Source: JBFIHZ01 sp041601535 (GTDB taxonomy: Bacteria; Pseudomonadota; Gammaproteobacteria; Xanthomonadales; SZUA-36). From it: a DNA stretch of 41,590 nucleotides. The translations under genes and the position numbers were made by a program. The notes beneath the pieces were generated by a model. The model was given only the letters and a program-made list of their open reading frames with translations, searched no databases and had not been told where the DNA came from. The number at the start of each line of letters is the position of its first letter. Within the stretch, counting starts at the first letter, position 1. The stretch is from positions 1-41,590 of the forward strand of contig JBFIHZ010000005.1 in NCBI GenBank assembly GCA_041601535.1, in the 5' to 3' direction. Positions 8,288 to 15,588 of the stretch are shown here, in pieces.

Positions 8288-8770
8288 TTAATCGCGGAAA
8301 TTGGTGAATTGCAAGGCCAGCCCGAGCTCCGCCTCTTTCAGCAGTGCGATGGCCGCCTGCAGATCGTCCCGTTTTTTGCCGGTTACCCGCACCTGTTCGC
8401 CCTGGATCTGGGCCTGAACCTTGAGTTTGCTGTCTTTCAACAAGCGCACCATTTTGCGTGCGACGTCCGAATCGATGCCTTCGCGCACCGTTACCTGCTG
8501 GGTGGCTGTTTTGGCCTGTATCACCGGCTCGGAACGGTCCAGGCTGATAATATCCACACCACGTTTGACCAGCTTGTTGCAGAGAATGTCGTACATCTGG
8601 TCCAGCTGAAACTCAGTCTGGCTGTGCAGGCTCACCTGCGTGCCCGTCAACTCGATTTTCGAACCACTGCCCTTGAAATCAAACCGGGTGCTTACTTCCC
8701 GGTTGGCCTGGTCAACTGCATTACTCAATTCGTGATGATTGACTTCCGATACCGCATCAAAAGAAGGCAT
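8288..8770 (-). CDS. yajQ: YajQ-family nucleotide/cyclic-di-GMP-binding protein
   Basis: Small cytoplasmic protein of the UPF0234/YajQ family. Members bind nucleotides or RNA, and in Xanthomonas a homologue is reported to bind cyclic di-GMP and influence virulence genes. The 160-residue sequence starts with the family hallmark MPSFD and continues with AVDQANREVSTRFDFKGS. It has two similar alpha/beta halves and ends in ALLKEAELGLALQFTNFRD. Length equals the family norm (about 160). ATG start. It stands alone between tag and the decarboxylase gene. Whether this member senses cyclic di-GMP cannot be told from the sequence. The adjacent pil and sixA loci make a link to surface behaviour possible but unproven. 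Confidence 0.95.
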   Translation of the reverse strand: MPSFDAVSEVNHHELSNAVDQANREVSTRFDFKGSGSKIELTGTQVSLHSQTEFQLDQMYDILCNKLVKRGVDIISLDRSEPVIQAKTATQQVTVREGIDSDVARKMVRLLKDSKLKVQAQIQGEQVRVTGKKRDDLQAAIALLKEAELGLALQFTNFRD

Positions 8771-8841
8771 AACCGTATTCCTGGGAGCTACTGAACCTGG
8801 GATGCCGGCACGCCAGTCATGGCCACGCTGCCGGCGAAGGT

Positions 8842-8868
8842 CCCGGGCCTGGTATTACCGGGCCCGGG
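8842..8868 (-). terminator. 12-bp GC-rich hairpin after the decarboxylase gene
   Basis: 8842-8853 pairs with 8857-8868 along 12 base pairs, one of them a G-T, around a 3-base loop (ATT). It starts 9 bases past the stop codon of the minus-strand decarboxylase gene. There is no T tract, so it could terminate, stabilise the 3' end or separate it from yajQ. Confidence 0.5.
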
Positions 8869-8876
8869 TGTTCAGT

Positions 8877-10070
8877 TCAGGATACATCACCCACTTCTGC
8901 AAACAAGTAGTGGACGTTTTCCGTTTCCAGCGGCTGCGCGTGCAAAGCCACCAGTTTGGGCAGGGGTATGGAATTGAATTCACAGGCGGTAGCCAGGGTA
9001 TAGGCACCCATCTTTTCGCCCACGATCAGGTCACCTATTTCCAGCGCCGGCAGTTCCACATCTTCCGCCACCACATCGACACTGTCGCAGGTAGGGCCGG
9101 CCAAAACGCTGCGATGGGTATCCTGGCCGTCCGCGAACACCGTCAGCGGGTAATGCGCATGATCGAATATCTGGCCGCTGTAGGCACCGTAAACACCATC
9201 ATCCAGGTAATACCAGCTCACGCCACTGCGGTCGGCACGGCCCACCACGGTACTGATGGACGTCATGCAGGGAGCGCTCAGAACGCGGCCGGGTTCGGCA
9301 ATCAGGCGGACGTGCTGCGGATAGGCGGCCAGCGCTTCGCGGATCGGACGGCAAAACTCATCCAGGTCGAAACCCTGGTTGGCGTAGTCCACCGGAAAAC
9401 CGCCACCGATATCCAGCACCACCAGCCGGTCAGCGCCCAACAAGGTGGAATCGCCATAGAAATCGCGGCACGCATTGATCGCCGCAACATGGGCTTCACT
9501 GCTCAGTGATTGCGAACCCACGTGGAAGCTGAGGCCCTTGATGTGGATACCCAGACGGGTCGCTTCGGAAAGAAAGAACGGCACGTCTTTCACGTTGCAG
9601 CCGTATTTGCGTGACAGGTCACTGCTGGCATTCTTGCTGCGGAACGATACGCGCAACAGCAACTCAGCCCGTGAGCGATGCGGCACAAACTTGTGCAGCT
9701 CATCAATATTGTCAACAACGAACGTCTGGCAACCGTAGGCCAGGGCATCGCGGATGTCCTGGTCGCGCTTGATCGGATGGGTGTGGATGCTGGCGGCCGG
9801 GTTGATACCCAGGCTGGCCAACAGGTCCAGTTCACCGGTGGTGGCCACATCAAAACTCGCTCCCTGTTGCGCCAGCGTGGTGACCACGGTGGGCTCAGGC
9901 AGTGACTTCATGGCATAGAACAACTCAACACCAGGCAACGCCGATTTCAATTCACGGTAGCGTTGGCGTAACACATTGCAATCAAGAACCAGCAAGGGAG
10001 AACCGTGCTCGGCAACGAGCTGACGATAGGATATTTCCTGCGATTTGCTGACAATGGATACGACGTTCAT
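8877..10070 (-). CDS. Ornithine decarboxylase-type PLP enzyme (alanine-racemase fold)
   Basis: Fold-type III PLP decarboxylase, most like the ornithine decarboxylase SpeC of pseudomonads. It would convert ornithine to putrescine and so feed polyamine synthesis. The 397-residue product has the PLP lysine in YAMKS (Lys55), the barrel motifs FHVGSQS and DIGGGFP, the phosphate-binding EPGR, and the interface active-site block GPTCDSVDVV (Cys about 328). I chose the ATG at 10070. It has a strong AAGGGGG site 9 bases upstream, whereas the upstream in-frame start at 10115 would fall on the -10 element of the predicted promoter. Lysine or bifunctional activity is possible. It is a single-gene unit closed by a hairpin. 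Confidence 0.92.
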   Translation of the reverse strand: MNVVSIVSKSQEISYRQLVAEHGSPLLVLDCNVLRQRYRELKSALPGVELFYAMKSLPEPTVVTTLAQQGASFDVATTGELDLLASLGINPAASIHTHPIKRDQDIRDALAYGCQTFVVDNIDELHKFVPHRSRAELLLRVSFRSKNASSDLSRKYGCNVKDVPFFLSEATRLGIHIKGLSFHVGSQSLSSEAHVAAINACRDFYGDSTLLGADRLVVLDIGGGFPVDYANQGFDLDEFCRPIREALAAYPQHVRLIAEPGRVLSAPCMTSISTVVGRADRSGVSWYYLDDGVYGAYSGQIFDHAHYPLTVFADGQDTHRSVLAGPTCDSVDVVAEDVELPALEIGDLIVGEKMGAYTLATACEFNSIPLPKLVALHAQPLETENVHYLFAEVGDVS

Positions 10071-10113
10071 CGATCGGGCACCCCCTTGGTGAGGTAGTGA
10101 AAAAAGAGGCGGC

Positions 10114-10141
10114 ATTTTATGCTAAATGCGCCAATACGCAA
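10114..10141 (-). promoter_or_regulatory. Sigma-70-type promoter of the decarboxylase gene
   Basis: On the minus strand TTGCGT (complement of 10136-10141) and TAAAAT (complement of 10114-10119, 5 of 6 consensus) are 16 bases apart. Transcription would start near 10107, giving a leader of about 37 bases to the ATG at 10070. The surrounding stretch to 10221 is unusually AT-rich. Confidence 0.55.
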
Positions 10142-10221
10142 GCATTATTTTCGCGATTTTCACACGCCCTGACCGCGCCGCAAAGAAATATTTATTTTTC
10201 TTTATTATCAGTTACTTGAAA

Positions 10222-11283
10222 TTAGTCCTCACGGTGGCCTCTGACCTCCTGCGCCGCCTCATCCAGCCGGGATTTCAAATTCTCCGCGCGCTGGAAGAAT
10301 TCAGCGGCATTCTGGCCGTCCACCTGGCGGTACTGCGGAGGCCGCAGCAACGGTGCCAGTTGCGGCAAACTGCTGAAATTATTGCGGTCAATAAATCCCG
10401 CTGCGGCCGGCACACCGAACAAAAACAGGGACATCACTGCCGCCACCCATATCTGACGGCGGGCGCTGCCGTGCAAGGCGTAGCGCATATGGGCATACAG
10501 GACAGCAAACAGCACGGCGCTGCTGGCCACCCAGCTGGCCCAGCCCAGCGCTGCGTTCCAGTCCCAGGCGAACACCACCAGCTGAACCGCCTGGGTGGTC
10601 AGAAATTCCACCGTGACACCCAACAGGGCGATGGTGAGATGCACGTGGAAATTACTGCGATGAGCCACGATGCGGTTGATCAGTGCCCACATACCGCTCC
10701 ACGCCAGCACCAGCAGCAGCGGGTAAAACATATCGAGCAGCAGCGTCAGCACTTTTGGCGGGGCCGCGTTGTCCAACAGGCTGTCTACCGCCAGCACCGC
10801 CAGGGCCGATAGCACAGCCAGTAATAACACCCATGATTTGCTGAGCATGGCAAGCAATCCGTGACGGCTCGAGTCCAGCCAGGTCGGTGCCAGTGCGCCA
10901 CCGTCCTGCAGCAGGCGCATTTGACTGTGGCCGAACTGGATCACCTGACCCTCATCGAGATCGGCCGACTGGATGCGTTGCCGGCTGCTTCCCAGATAGG
11001 TGCCGTTCACACTGCCCAGGTCGTGAACCCTGGGCTGACCGGATTCGATGCGCAACTCGAAATGATGTGGGCAAACATACGGATCGGAAACAATGACATC
11101 ATTATCATATGCCCGGCCCACCGTCACGCGCTCACCAGCCCAGCGCAATCGTTGCAACAACAAACCGGAACGGTTGAAAACTTCAAGAATGCCCCGCCGG
11201 TCGGAATCCTGCCGCTGCGTGCCCGCCCCAGTCATGCCCGTGTCTGCGGCCACATTTGCACCCACGTTCAGTTCCGTGTTCAT
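10222..11283 (-). CDS. FHA-domain polytopic membrane protein
   Basis: The 353-residue product joins an N-terminal FHA domain (about 33-125; phosphopeptide recognition) to about five hydrophobic segments (about 150-168, 177-199, 213-231, 246-267, 277-296). A soluble C-terminal tail carries a short charged helix. In the FHA domain the Arg of the VGR motif (57) and the NGT motif (93-95) are present. The usual Ser-Arg of the SRxH motif is replaced by Cys-Pro (71-72, before His73-His74). The ATG overlaps the stop of the protease gene (ATGA), so the two are translated together and probably work together at the membrane. A phosphothreonine sensor whose membrane part touches the exported protease is an inference. 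I see no Ser/Thr kinase in the window. Confidence 0.85.
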   Translation of the reverse strand: MNTELNVGANVAADTGMTGAGTQRQDSDRRGILEVFNRSGLLLQRLRWAGERVTVGRAYDNDVIVSDPYVCPHHFELRIESGQPRVHDLGSVNGTYLGSSRQRIQSADLDEGQVIQFGHSQMRLLQDGGALAPTWLDSSRHGLLAMLSKSWVLLLAVLSALAVLAVDSLLDNAAPPKVLTLLLDMFYPLLLVLAWSGMWALINRIVAHRSNFHVHLTIALLGVTVEFLTTQAVQLVVFAWDWNAALGWASWVASSAVLFAVLYAHMRYALHGSARRQIWVAAVMSLFLFGVPAAAGFIDRNNFSSLPQLAPLLRPPQYRQVDGQNAAEFFQRAENLKSRLDEAAQEVRGHRED

Positions 11284-12647
11284 TTGGCGCCCTGCCTGAT
11301 GGAACTGATGAACCGGGTACCCAGGCGTTCCGTATTGGCCCAGCTGAAACCGGCCAGTACCAGGGTGGATTGCAACGCGGCCTGCTGCTCATTCAGGCTG
11401 GTCAGGGTCAGGTAGGAGTCATACAGGCCGGTAAAGTTGAGGTACCGCCGGACACAGAACGTGGATTTGAATACCAGCCCCGACTCATCCAGAAATCCTG
11501 TCTGACACTGGTAGTTGGTGACCGATTGTTCATCACCATCCAGCCGCAATTGGGGGTACACACTGCGCTGTTCAAGCTGGCGGTAGAATCTCAGCGGGTG
11601 CAGATTTTCGGTTGACAGCAAATCGTGCTGATAACGGATGACGCCGGTGTACAGCGCGCCGGAGAGAAAGATATCGTCCTGTGTCTGGCAGCGGTAATAA
11701 ACCTGTGACAAATCATCCCGCCAGTCCTGCTGGCTGTTACCCCAGCAATTGATGTAATCAGCCAGCGCGCCCGGTACGGTGTAACCGTCCAGCGTGGTTA
11801 CCGGTTCGGTGCTGGCCAAAAGGGTTTCGCTGATCCGTTGCTGATTGTGCTGCAGCTGGCGCGTGATCATGGCATTCAGAGCGTCCTGATCAGGCGCTTG
11901 CCCGGTGGTGTCGGCAATCAACCTGGCTACGAAACCTGATGGGACCAGGAAGCTGACCTGGTTTCCCGCGGTGGAGACATTGATGCCCACGACTTCTCCG
12001 GCCGGGTTGAGCGCCGGTCCTCCCGACATACCCGGGTTGATGGAGCCGGTGAAATGCAGTTTTTCGTACAGTGATTTTTCCAGTAAACCGTTATACGTGC
12101 CTTCCACAATGGTCAGGCCGATGTCATAGGGGTAACCGAGAGAATACAGCCGGGTTCCTTTCGGCGGGGCGGCTGATGACAGCGCCAGTGGCTGCGTTTC
12201 CAGGCCCTCGGCAAGTAACACCGCCAGGTCGTGCACTACATCCACTGCCAGCAGTTGCAGCCGGCCGCTGCGGCCGTCTTCGGTCAGGTATTTGGCTTCG
12301 TACTGGCCCGGCTGGTTGGCCAGTTCAGCAATTACGTGATAATTGCTCACTACCCAACCGGGTTGGCCGGCAATAAACCCCGAGCCAATGCCCGATTTGG
12401 ACTGAGACTGCAGGTCCACCACCTGAATCTGCACCACCCGGTCGGCCCAGTATGCGTAGACTGATGCGGTATTGCCGTCGCCGGCCGGAACAGGCTGCAA
12501 GGGCCGGTTCGGGTCCTGCGCCTGCTGCCCGTCCATTTGCCATTCCGCTTGCCGGTCAGATTCCCCCTCAGGTTTCCGGTCCAGCTGCTGGGCTGCAGCC
12601 GGCCAGCTCAGGCACATCAGCAGTAATAAACACACCTCAAGCCGCAT
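11280..12647 (-). CDS. Exported trypsin-like (S1C/HtrA-like) serine protease with Cys-bearing C-terminal domain
   Basis: Secreted or periplasmic serine protease. A signal peptide (about 1-19, cleavage near PAAA-QQ) is followed by a low-complexity Gln/Asp-rich linker and a chymotrypsin-fold domain (about 65-245). The triad is visible: His104 in SNYHVIAE, Asp140 in VVHDLAVL and Ser208 in INPGMSGGPALN. There is no PDZ domain. Instead a C-terminal region of about 200 residues holds four Cys (about 301, 320, 381, 398) that could form two disulfides, fitting an exported location. A TTG sits directly before the ATG at 12647; I prefer the ATG. First gene of a unit with the FHA protein (4-base overlap), divergent from sixA. 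Substrate unknown; regulated proteolysis in the envelope is an inference. Confidence 0.86.
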   Translation of the reverse strand: MRLEVCLLLLMCLSWPAAAQQLDRKPEGESDRQAEWQMDGQQAQDPNRPLQPVPAGDGNTASVYAYWADRVVQIQVVDLQSQSKSGIGSGFIAGQPGWVVSNYHVIAELANQPGQYEAKYLTEDGRSGRLQLLAVDVVHDLAVLLAEGLETQPLALSSAAPPKGTRLYSLGYPYDIGLTIVEGTYNGLLEKSLYEKLHFTGSINPGMSGGPALNPAGEVVGINVSTAGNQVSFLVPSGFVARLIADTTGQAPDQDALNAMITRQLQHNQQRISETLLASTEPVTTLDGYTVPGALADYINCWGNSQQDWRDDLSQVYYRCQTQDDIFLSGALYTGVIRYQHDLLSTENLHPLRFYRQLEQRSVYPQLRLDGDEQSVTNYQCQTGFLDESGLVFKSTFCVRRYLNFTGLYDSYLTLTSLNEQQAALQSTLVLAGFSWANTERLGTRFISSIRQGAK

Positions 12648-12840
12648 CAATTGGTCGCCTTGTTGAACCGTTTGCTAACATCACCGATGATTCTACACGG
12701 CTGCCGTACCGTTGGGCTTTTTTGCCTAGTTGCAACTGGCGTTACCGAGTGAATCCGGCGCCATACGCCTGGACACGGTACCTGCCAACAATGGCCACCG
12801 GCGTTAGCATGCAAACGCCACCACACAGGAGATTGGGGTT

Positions 12841-13347
12841 GTGCAACAGCTGTATATTCTGAGACATGCCAAGGCAGTGGCCTGGACGCCCGGTACCGAG
12901 GACTTTCCCCGTGCCTTGTCCGCGGCCGGTGCAGGCCATGCCGATCGCCTGGCCGAGTGGCTGCCGGCTCATCTGCCCTTGCCGCAATGCATCCTGTGCT
13001 CGCCGTCACAGCGCACCCGTGAAACCCTTGCGCCGCTGTTGCGCCAATCACCCGAACTCGAAACGCGGACGCATTTTATTCCGCAAATGTACCTGGCGGA
13101 GGTGGCCACACTGGAAACCTTGCTGGACGCCGCCTTTGCAGAACATCAGCAGGTCATGCTGGTCGGTCACAACCCGGGCCTGGAAGTTTTGACCGGCCGC
13201 CTGATCCACCCACGCCACGACGCCGAGTTTGAGCGGCTGGCCACCGGCACACTGGCGGTGATCGAATTCGATGGCAGCTGGCCTGAGGTCGCGCGGCAGG
13301 GTCTATTACTGCACCTGATCAGGGGCAAAAAACTGAGTCCCCGGTAA
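12841..13347 (+). CDS. sixA: Phosphohistidine phosphatase SixA
   Basis: Histidine-phosphatase-superfamily enzyme that in E. coli removes phosphate from His residues of HPt-type phosphocarriers (ArcB, and the nitrogen PTS protein NPr). The 168-residue protein shows the catalytic RHAKA motif (Arg8-His9), the RTRET block and the second catalytic His (about 110) in VGHNPG. Size fits the family (about 160). It starts with GTG, preceded by a good AGGAGA site 7 bases upstream. An ATG is not available at the right place. It is divergent from the FHA/protease unit across about 190 bases and converges on the sulfoxide reductase gene. Which phosphoprotein it serves here is unknown. Confidence 0.93.
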   Translation: MQQLYILRHAKAVAWTPGTEDFPRALSAAGAGHADRLAEWLPAHLPLPQCILCSPSQRTRETLAPLLRQSPELETRTHFIPQMYLAEVATLETLLDAAFAEHQQVMLVGHNPGLEVLTGRLIHPRHDAEFERLATGTLAVIEFDGSWPEVARQGLLLHLIRGKKLSPR

Positions 13348-13406
13348 TCCTCTGGCCGCCACACCTTCACCGGGGTAATCGGGGCGTGCCTGACTCTTTA
13401 CGGAGC

Positions 13407-13440
13407 AATCAACCGGACAGGGAAATCAACCGGACAGGGA
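13407..13440. repeat. Tandem duplication of a 17-base unit over a stop codon
   Basis: The same 17 bases occur twice in direct succession (13407-13423 and 13424-13440). The right copy covers the last codons and stop of the minus-strand sulfoxide reductase gene. The left copy repeats that end beyond the stop, including a duplicate stop codon. This looks like a recent slippage or replication duplication with no effect on the protein. Confidence 0.8.
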
Positions 13441-13893
13441 TTGCAGGTAAATATCGGCCAACTCCTCCAGCAAGTCCTGATCCGTGCCTGAAAACCGATC
13501 CAGCGACTCGCTGTCCAGGTCAAGCACCCCAATCACCTCACCCGAGCGTATCAACGGAATAACGATTTCCGAACGCGAGCCCGCATCACAGGCTATGTGA
13601 CCGGCAAACTGGTCCACGTCTGCCACCCGTTGCGTGCTGCGGCTGGCTGCCGCCGTGCCACACACACCCCGCCCCATCGGGATAAAGTCACATGCCGGTT
13701 TGCCCTGGAAAGGGCCCAGTACCAAATCACCCTGCTTGACGAAGTAAAACCCCACCCAGCTGACGTCCTGCAGCGACATGAACAGCAAGGCAGACAGGTT
13801 GGCGGCATTGGCCACAGGATCGGTCTGGCCGGAAAGCAGGGCGCGGGCCTGATCCGGCAGGGAGCCATGTTCGGCCCATTTCTCATTACTCAT
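13426..13893 (-). CDS. msrC: Free methionine-(R)-sulfoxide reductase (GAF domain)
   Basis: Cytoplasmic GAF-fold enzyme that reduces free, not protein-bound, methionine-R-sulfoxide. The 155-residue protein has the family core WVGFYFVKQGDLVLGPFQG. Three Cys at 68, 78 and 102 have the same spacing (10 and 24) as the catalytic and resolving Cys84, Cys94 and Cys118 of the E. coli enzyme, so activity is expected. ATG start with GGAG about 10 bases upstream. It is about 50 bases downstream of the DUF938 methyltransferase gene on the same strand and likely shares its transcript. The 3' end lies in a tandem 17-base duplication. I use msrC as the common symbol for this enzyme. Confidence 0.93.
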   Translation of the reverse strand: MSNEKWAEHGSLPDQARALLSGQTDPVANAANLSALLFMSLQDVSWVGFYFVKQGDLVLGPFQGKPACDFIPMGRGVCGTAAASRSTQRVADVDQFAGHIACDAGSRSEIVIPLIRSGEVIGVLDLDSESLDRFSGTDQDLLEELADIYLQSLSG

Positions 13894-13940
13894 ATCTGGT
13901 GCTCCGATCAGCAGGATTGGCTGGAATCCATGTTGGTGCT

Positions 13941-14540
13941 TCAGTCATGCCTGAATACCAGTAACTGGTTGTTGGCCGGCAACTTGTGCCGTTGTCGCAA
14001 GTGTATGTGCTGCTGAGCCGCCTGGGTTTCAAGTTGCCGCACATCGCGAATGCCCATGGCCGGATCACGGCTGCGGAGCTGCTGATCGAAGGCACGGTTG
14101 CTGTCGGCAGTAAACTCACCGTTCTCATTGAACGGCCCGTACAGGCAAAATACCCCGCCCTGCCGCAAACACCGCCCGATGCCGGCAAACATGGCGCACA
14201 CCGCGTCCCAGCTCATGATATGAGCGGTATTGGCCGAGTACACAGCGTCGAACATCTGATCCGGCCAGGTTTGCGTTACATCCAGTTCGATGGGCGGCCT
14301 GATGTTTTCACCACCTTCATATTGAATTCGAGCAGTCAGGCCGGGCAGGTATTCCTGCTGGTCCGAAGGCTGCCACGTGAGTTGCTGCAGATGACTGGCA
14401 AAATACACTATGTGCTGGCCTGTAGCGCTGCCAATTTCCAGCACCAGGCCACGGGCCGGCAGAGCCTCGCGCAAAACGTCAAGGATAGGTTGTTTGTTGC
14501 GCTCACAGGCAGGAGCAAAAGGCAAATCAGGCTGGTTCAT
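13941..14540 (-). CDS. DUF938-family SAM-dependent methyltransferase
   Basis: Class I methyltransferase-fold protein of the DUF938 family, whose substrate is not established. The 199-residue sequence has motif I VLEIGSATGQHIVYFA (about 33-48), the acidic and post-I region ELDVTQTWP, and motif IV-like AVYSANTAHIMSWD (about 99-112). Later come LRQGGVFCLYGPFNENGEFT and the family's C-terminal LPANNQLLVFRH. Length is as usual for the family (about 200). ATG start with GGGAG 6 bases upstream. Same strand and close spacing as the sulfoxide reductase gene downstream and the amidohydrolase gene upstream, but the three share no evident pathway. Confidence 0.9.
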   Translation of the reverse strand: MNQPDLPFAPACERNKQPILDVLREALPARGLVLEIGSATGQHIVYFASHLQQLTWQPSDQQEYLPGLTARIQYEGGENIRPPIELDVTQTWPDQMFDAVYSANTAHIMSWDAVCAMFAGIGRCLRQGGVFCLYGPFNENGEFTADSNRAFDQQLRSRDPAMGIRDVRQLETQAAQQHIHLRQRHKLPANNQLLVFRHD

Positions 14541-14641
14541 AACGGCTCCCGACCGGTGTCACTGAGACGCTTGTGCAGTTGCGATTTTTCACAGTTACCG
14601 GACACCGGCAGGGCACCTGCAATCTACCAACGCTTGATGGC

Positions 14642-15451
14642 TCAGGCATGTCCGGGGTTCCAGTTGAGCATGGCCTGAAGTAATTGGCGCAGCACAACCT
14701 GAGCGCGGGCCGCCTTCTCTTCCTGCCATTCCGGCGGCTGTTCGTTCATGTAGGCCGACTGCGCCATTTCCAGCTGCAGTGCATGTATCCCGCTGGCTGG
14801 CTCGCCATAATGCCGGGTGATGTAACCTCCCTTGAATCGTCCATCCACCACCAGTGAATACTCTTCATGCCGCAATGCTGCCGTGGCTGCGGCCAGCAGG
14901 GAAGCTGCAGCACTGTTGCCGGCATTACTGCCCAGGTTGAAATCCGGCAATTGCCCTTCAAACAACAGGGGCACCCGGCTGCAAATGGAGTGCGCATCCA
15001 GTAACAGCGCATAGCCGTGCTGACCATGCAAGCGCTTTAACTCGTTGGACAGCAGCTCGTGATAAGGGCGCCAATAGGTGTCGAGCCGGGCATCGGTTTC
15101 AGCCGTGTCCGGCTGCATCCCATCGCGATAAATCCCGTCACCGTGAAACGTATGCAGCGGGGTCAGACCGGTAAGCAGCCGCGTTTCAGCCTTGCTGTAC
15201 AGCGGCGCATTATCGGGAGGCCGGTTCAAGTCAACCACGTACCGCGACCAGTTGGCGGCTATCACCGTGGCGCCCATATCGTGGGCAAAACCATACAGTC
15301 GGTCGACAAACCAATCAGTGTCCGGCAGCGCCCGGGCGGCAGGGCTGAGCCGCTGACTGATGCTGTCAGGCAACTCCAGGCCGGCATGCGGAATGCTGAT
15401 AAGCAGCGGTGACTGTCCGTGGTGCAGTGTGGCGGCAGGGTATTTTTTCAT
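14642..15451 (-). CDS. N-formylglutamate amidohydrolase-like protein (HutG type)
   Basis: Member of the N-formylglutamate amidohydrolase family, which in histidine degradation releases formate and glutamate from N-formylglutamate. The 269-residue product has PLLISIPHAGLELP near the start, then DTDWFVDRLYGF, NRYVVDLNRP-like NWSRYVVDLNRPPDN, a LLDAHS metal-site-type block, and GGYITRHYG with HALQLEMAQSAYM near the end. I chose the ATG at 15451. The in-frame GTG at 15532 lies next to the pilQ terminator and adds a sequence without family similarity. No hutU, hutH or hutI is nearby, so a histidine-degradation role is uncertain; it may serve deformylation or general amidohydrolase activity. The start has a weak ribosome site. 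Confidence 0.88.
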   Translation of the reverse strand: MKKYPAATLHHGQSPLLISIPHAGLELPDSISQRLSPAARALPDTDWFVDRLYGFAHDMGATVIAANWSRYVVDLNRPPDNAPLYSKAETRLLTGLTPLHTFHGDGIYRDGMQPDTAETDARLDTYWRPYHELLSNELKRLHGQHGYALLLDAHSICSRVPLLFEGQLPDFNLGSNAGNSAAASLLAAATAALRHEEYSLVVDGRFKGGYITRHYGEPASGIHALQLEMAQSAYMNEQPPEWQEEKAARAQVVLRQLLQAMLNWNPGHA

Positions 15452-15539
15452 GCGGGAACTGTAACGCAAGCCGGCATCTTTTTCCGCACCTTGTGGCCGG
15501 AAAGTTTCCATTCTGGCCAAGCCGGGCAGCACACCATGA

Positions 15540-15566
15540 AAAACGCCCGGATGAACCGGGCGTTTT
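15540..15566 (-). terminator. Rho-independent terminator of the pil operon
   Basis: 11-bp perfect stem (15540-15550 with 15556-15566) and a 5-base loop, with A and T runs at both feet. It works on both strands but lies 23 bases after the pilQ stop, so it mainly closes pilMNOPQ. It also isolates the amidohydrolase gene further left. Confidence 0.85.
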
Positions 15567-15588
15567 ACTGTAATTAAGAAGTCTGAAC

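Noticed and set aside
15452..15532. N-terminal extension of the N-formylglutamate amidohydrolase-like protein
   Set aside because: Starts at a GTG next to the pilQ terminator and has no family similarity.
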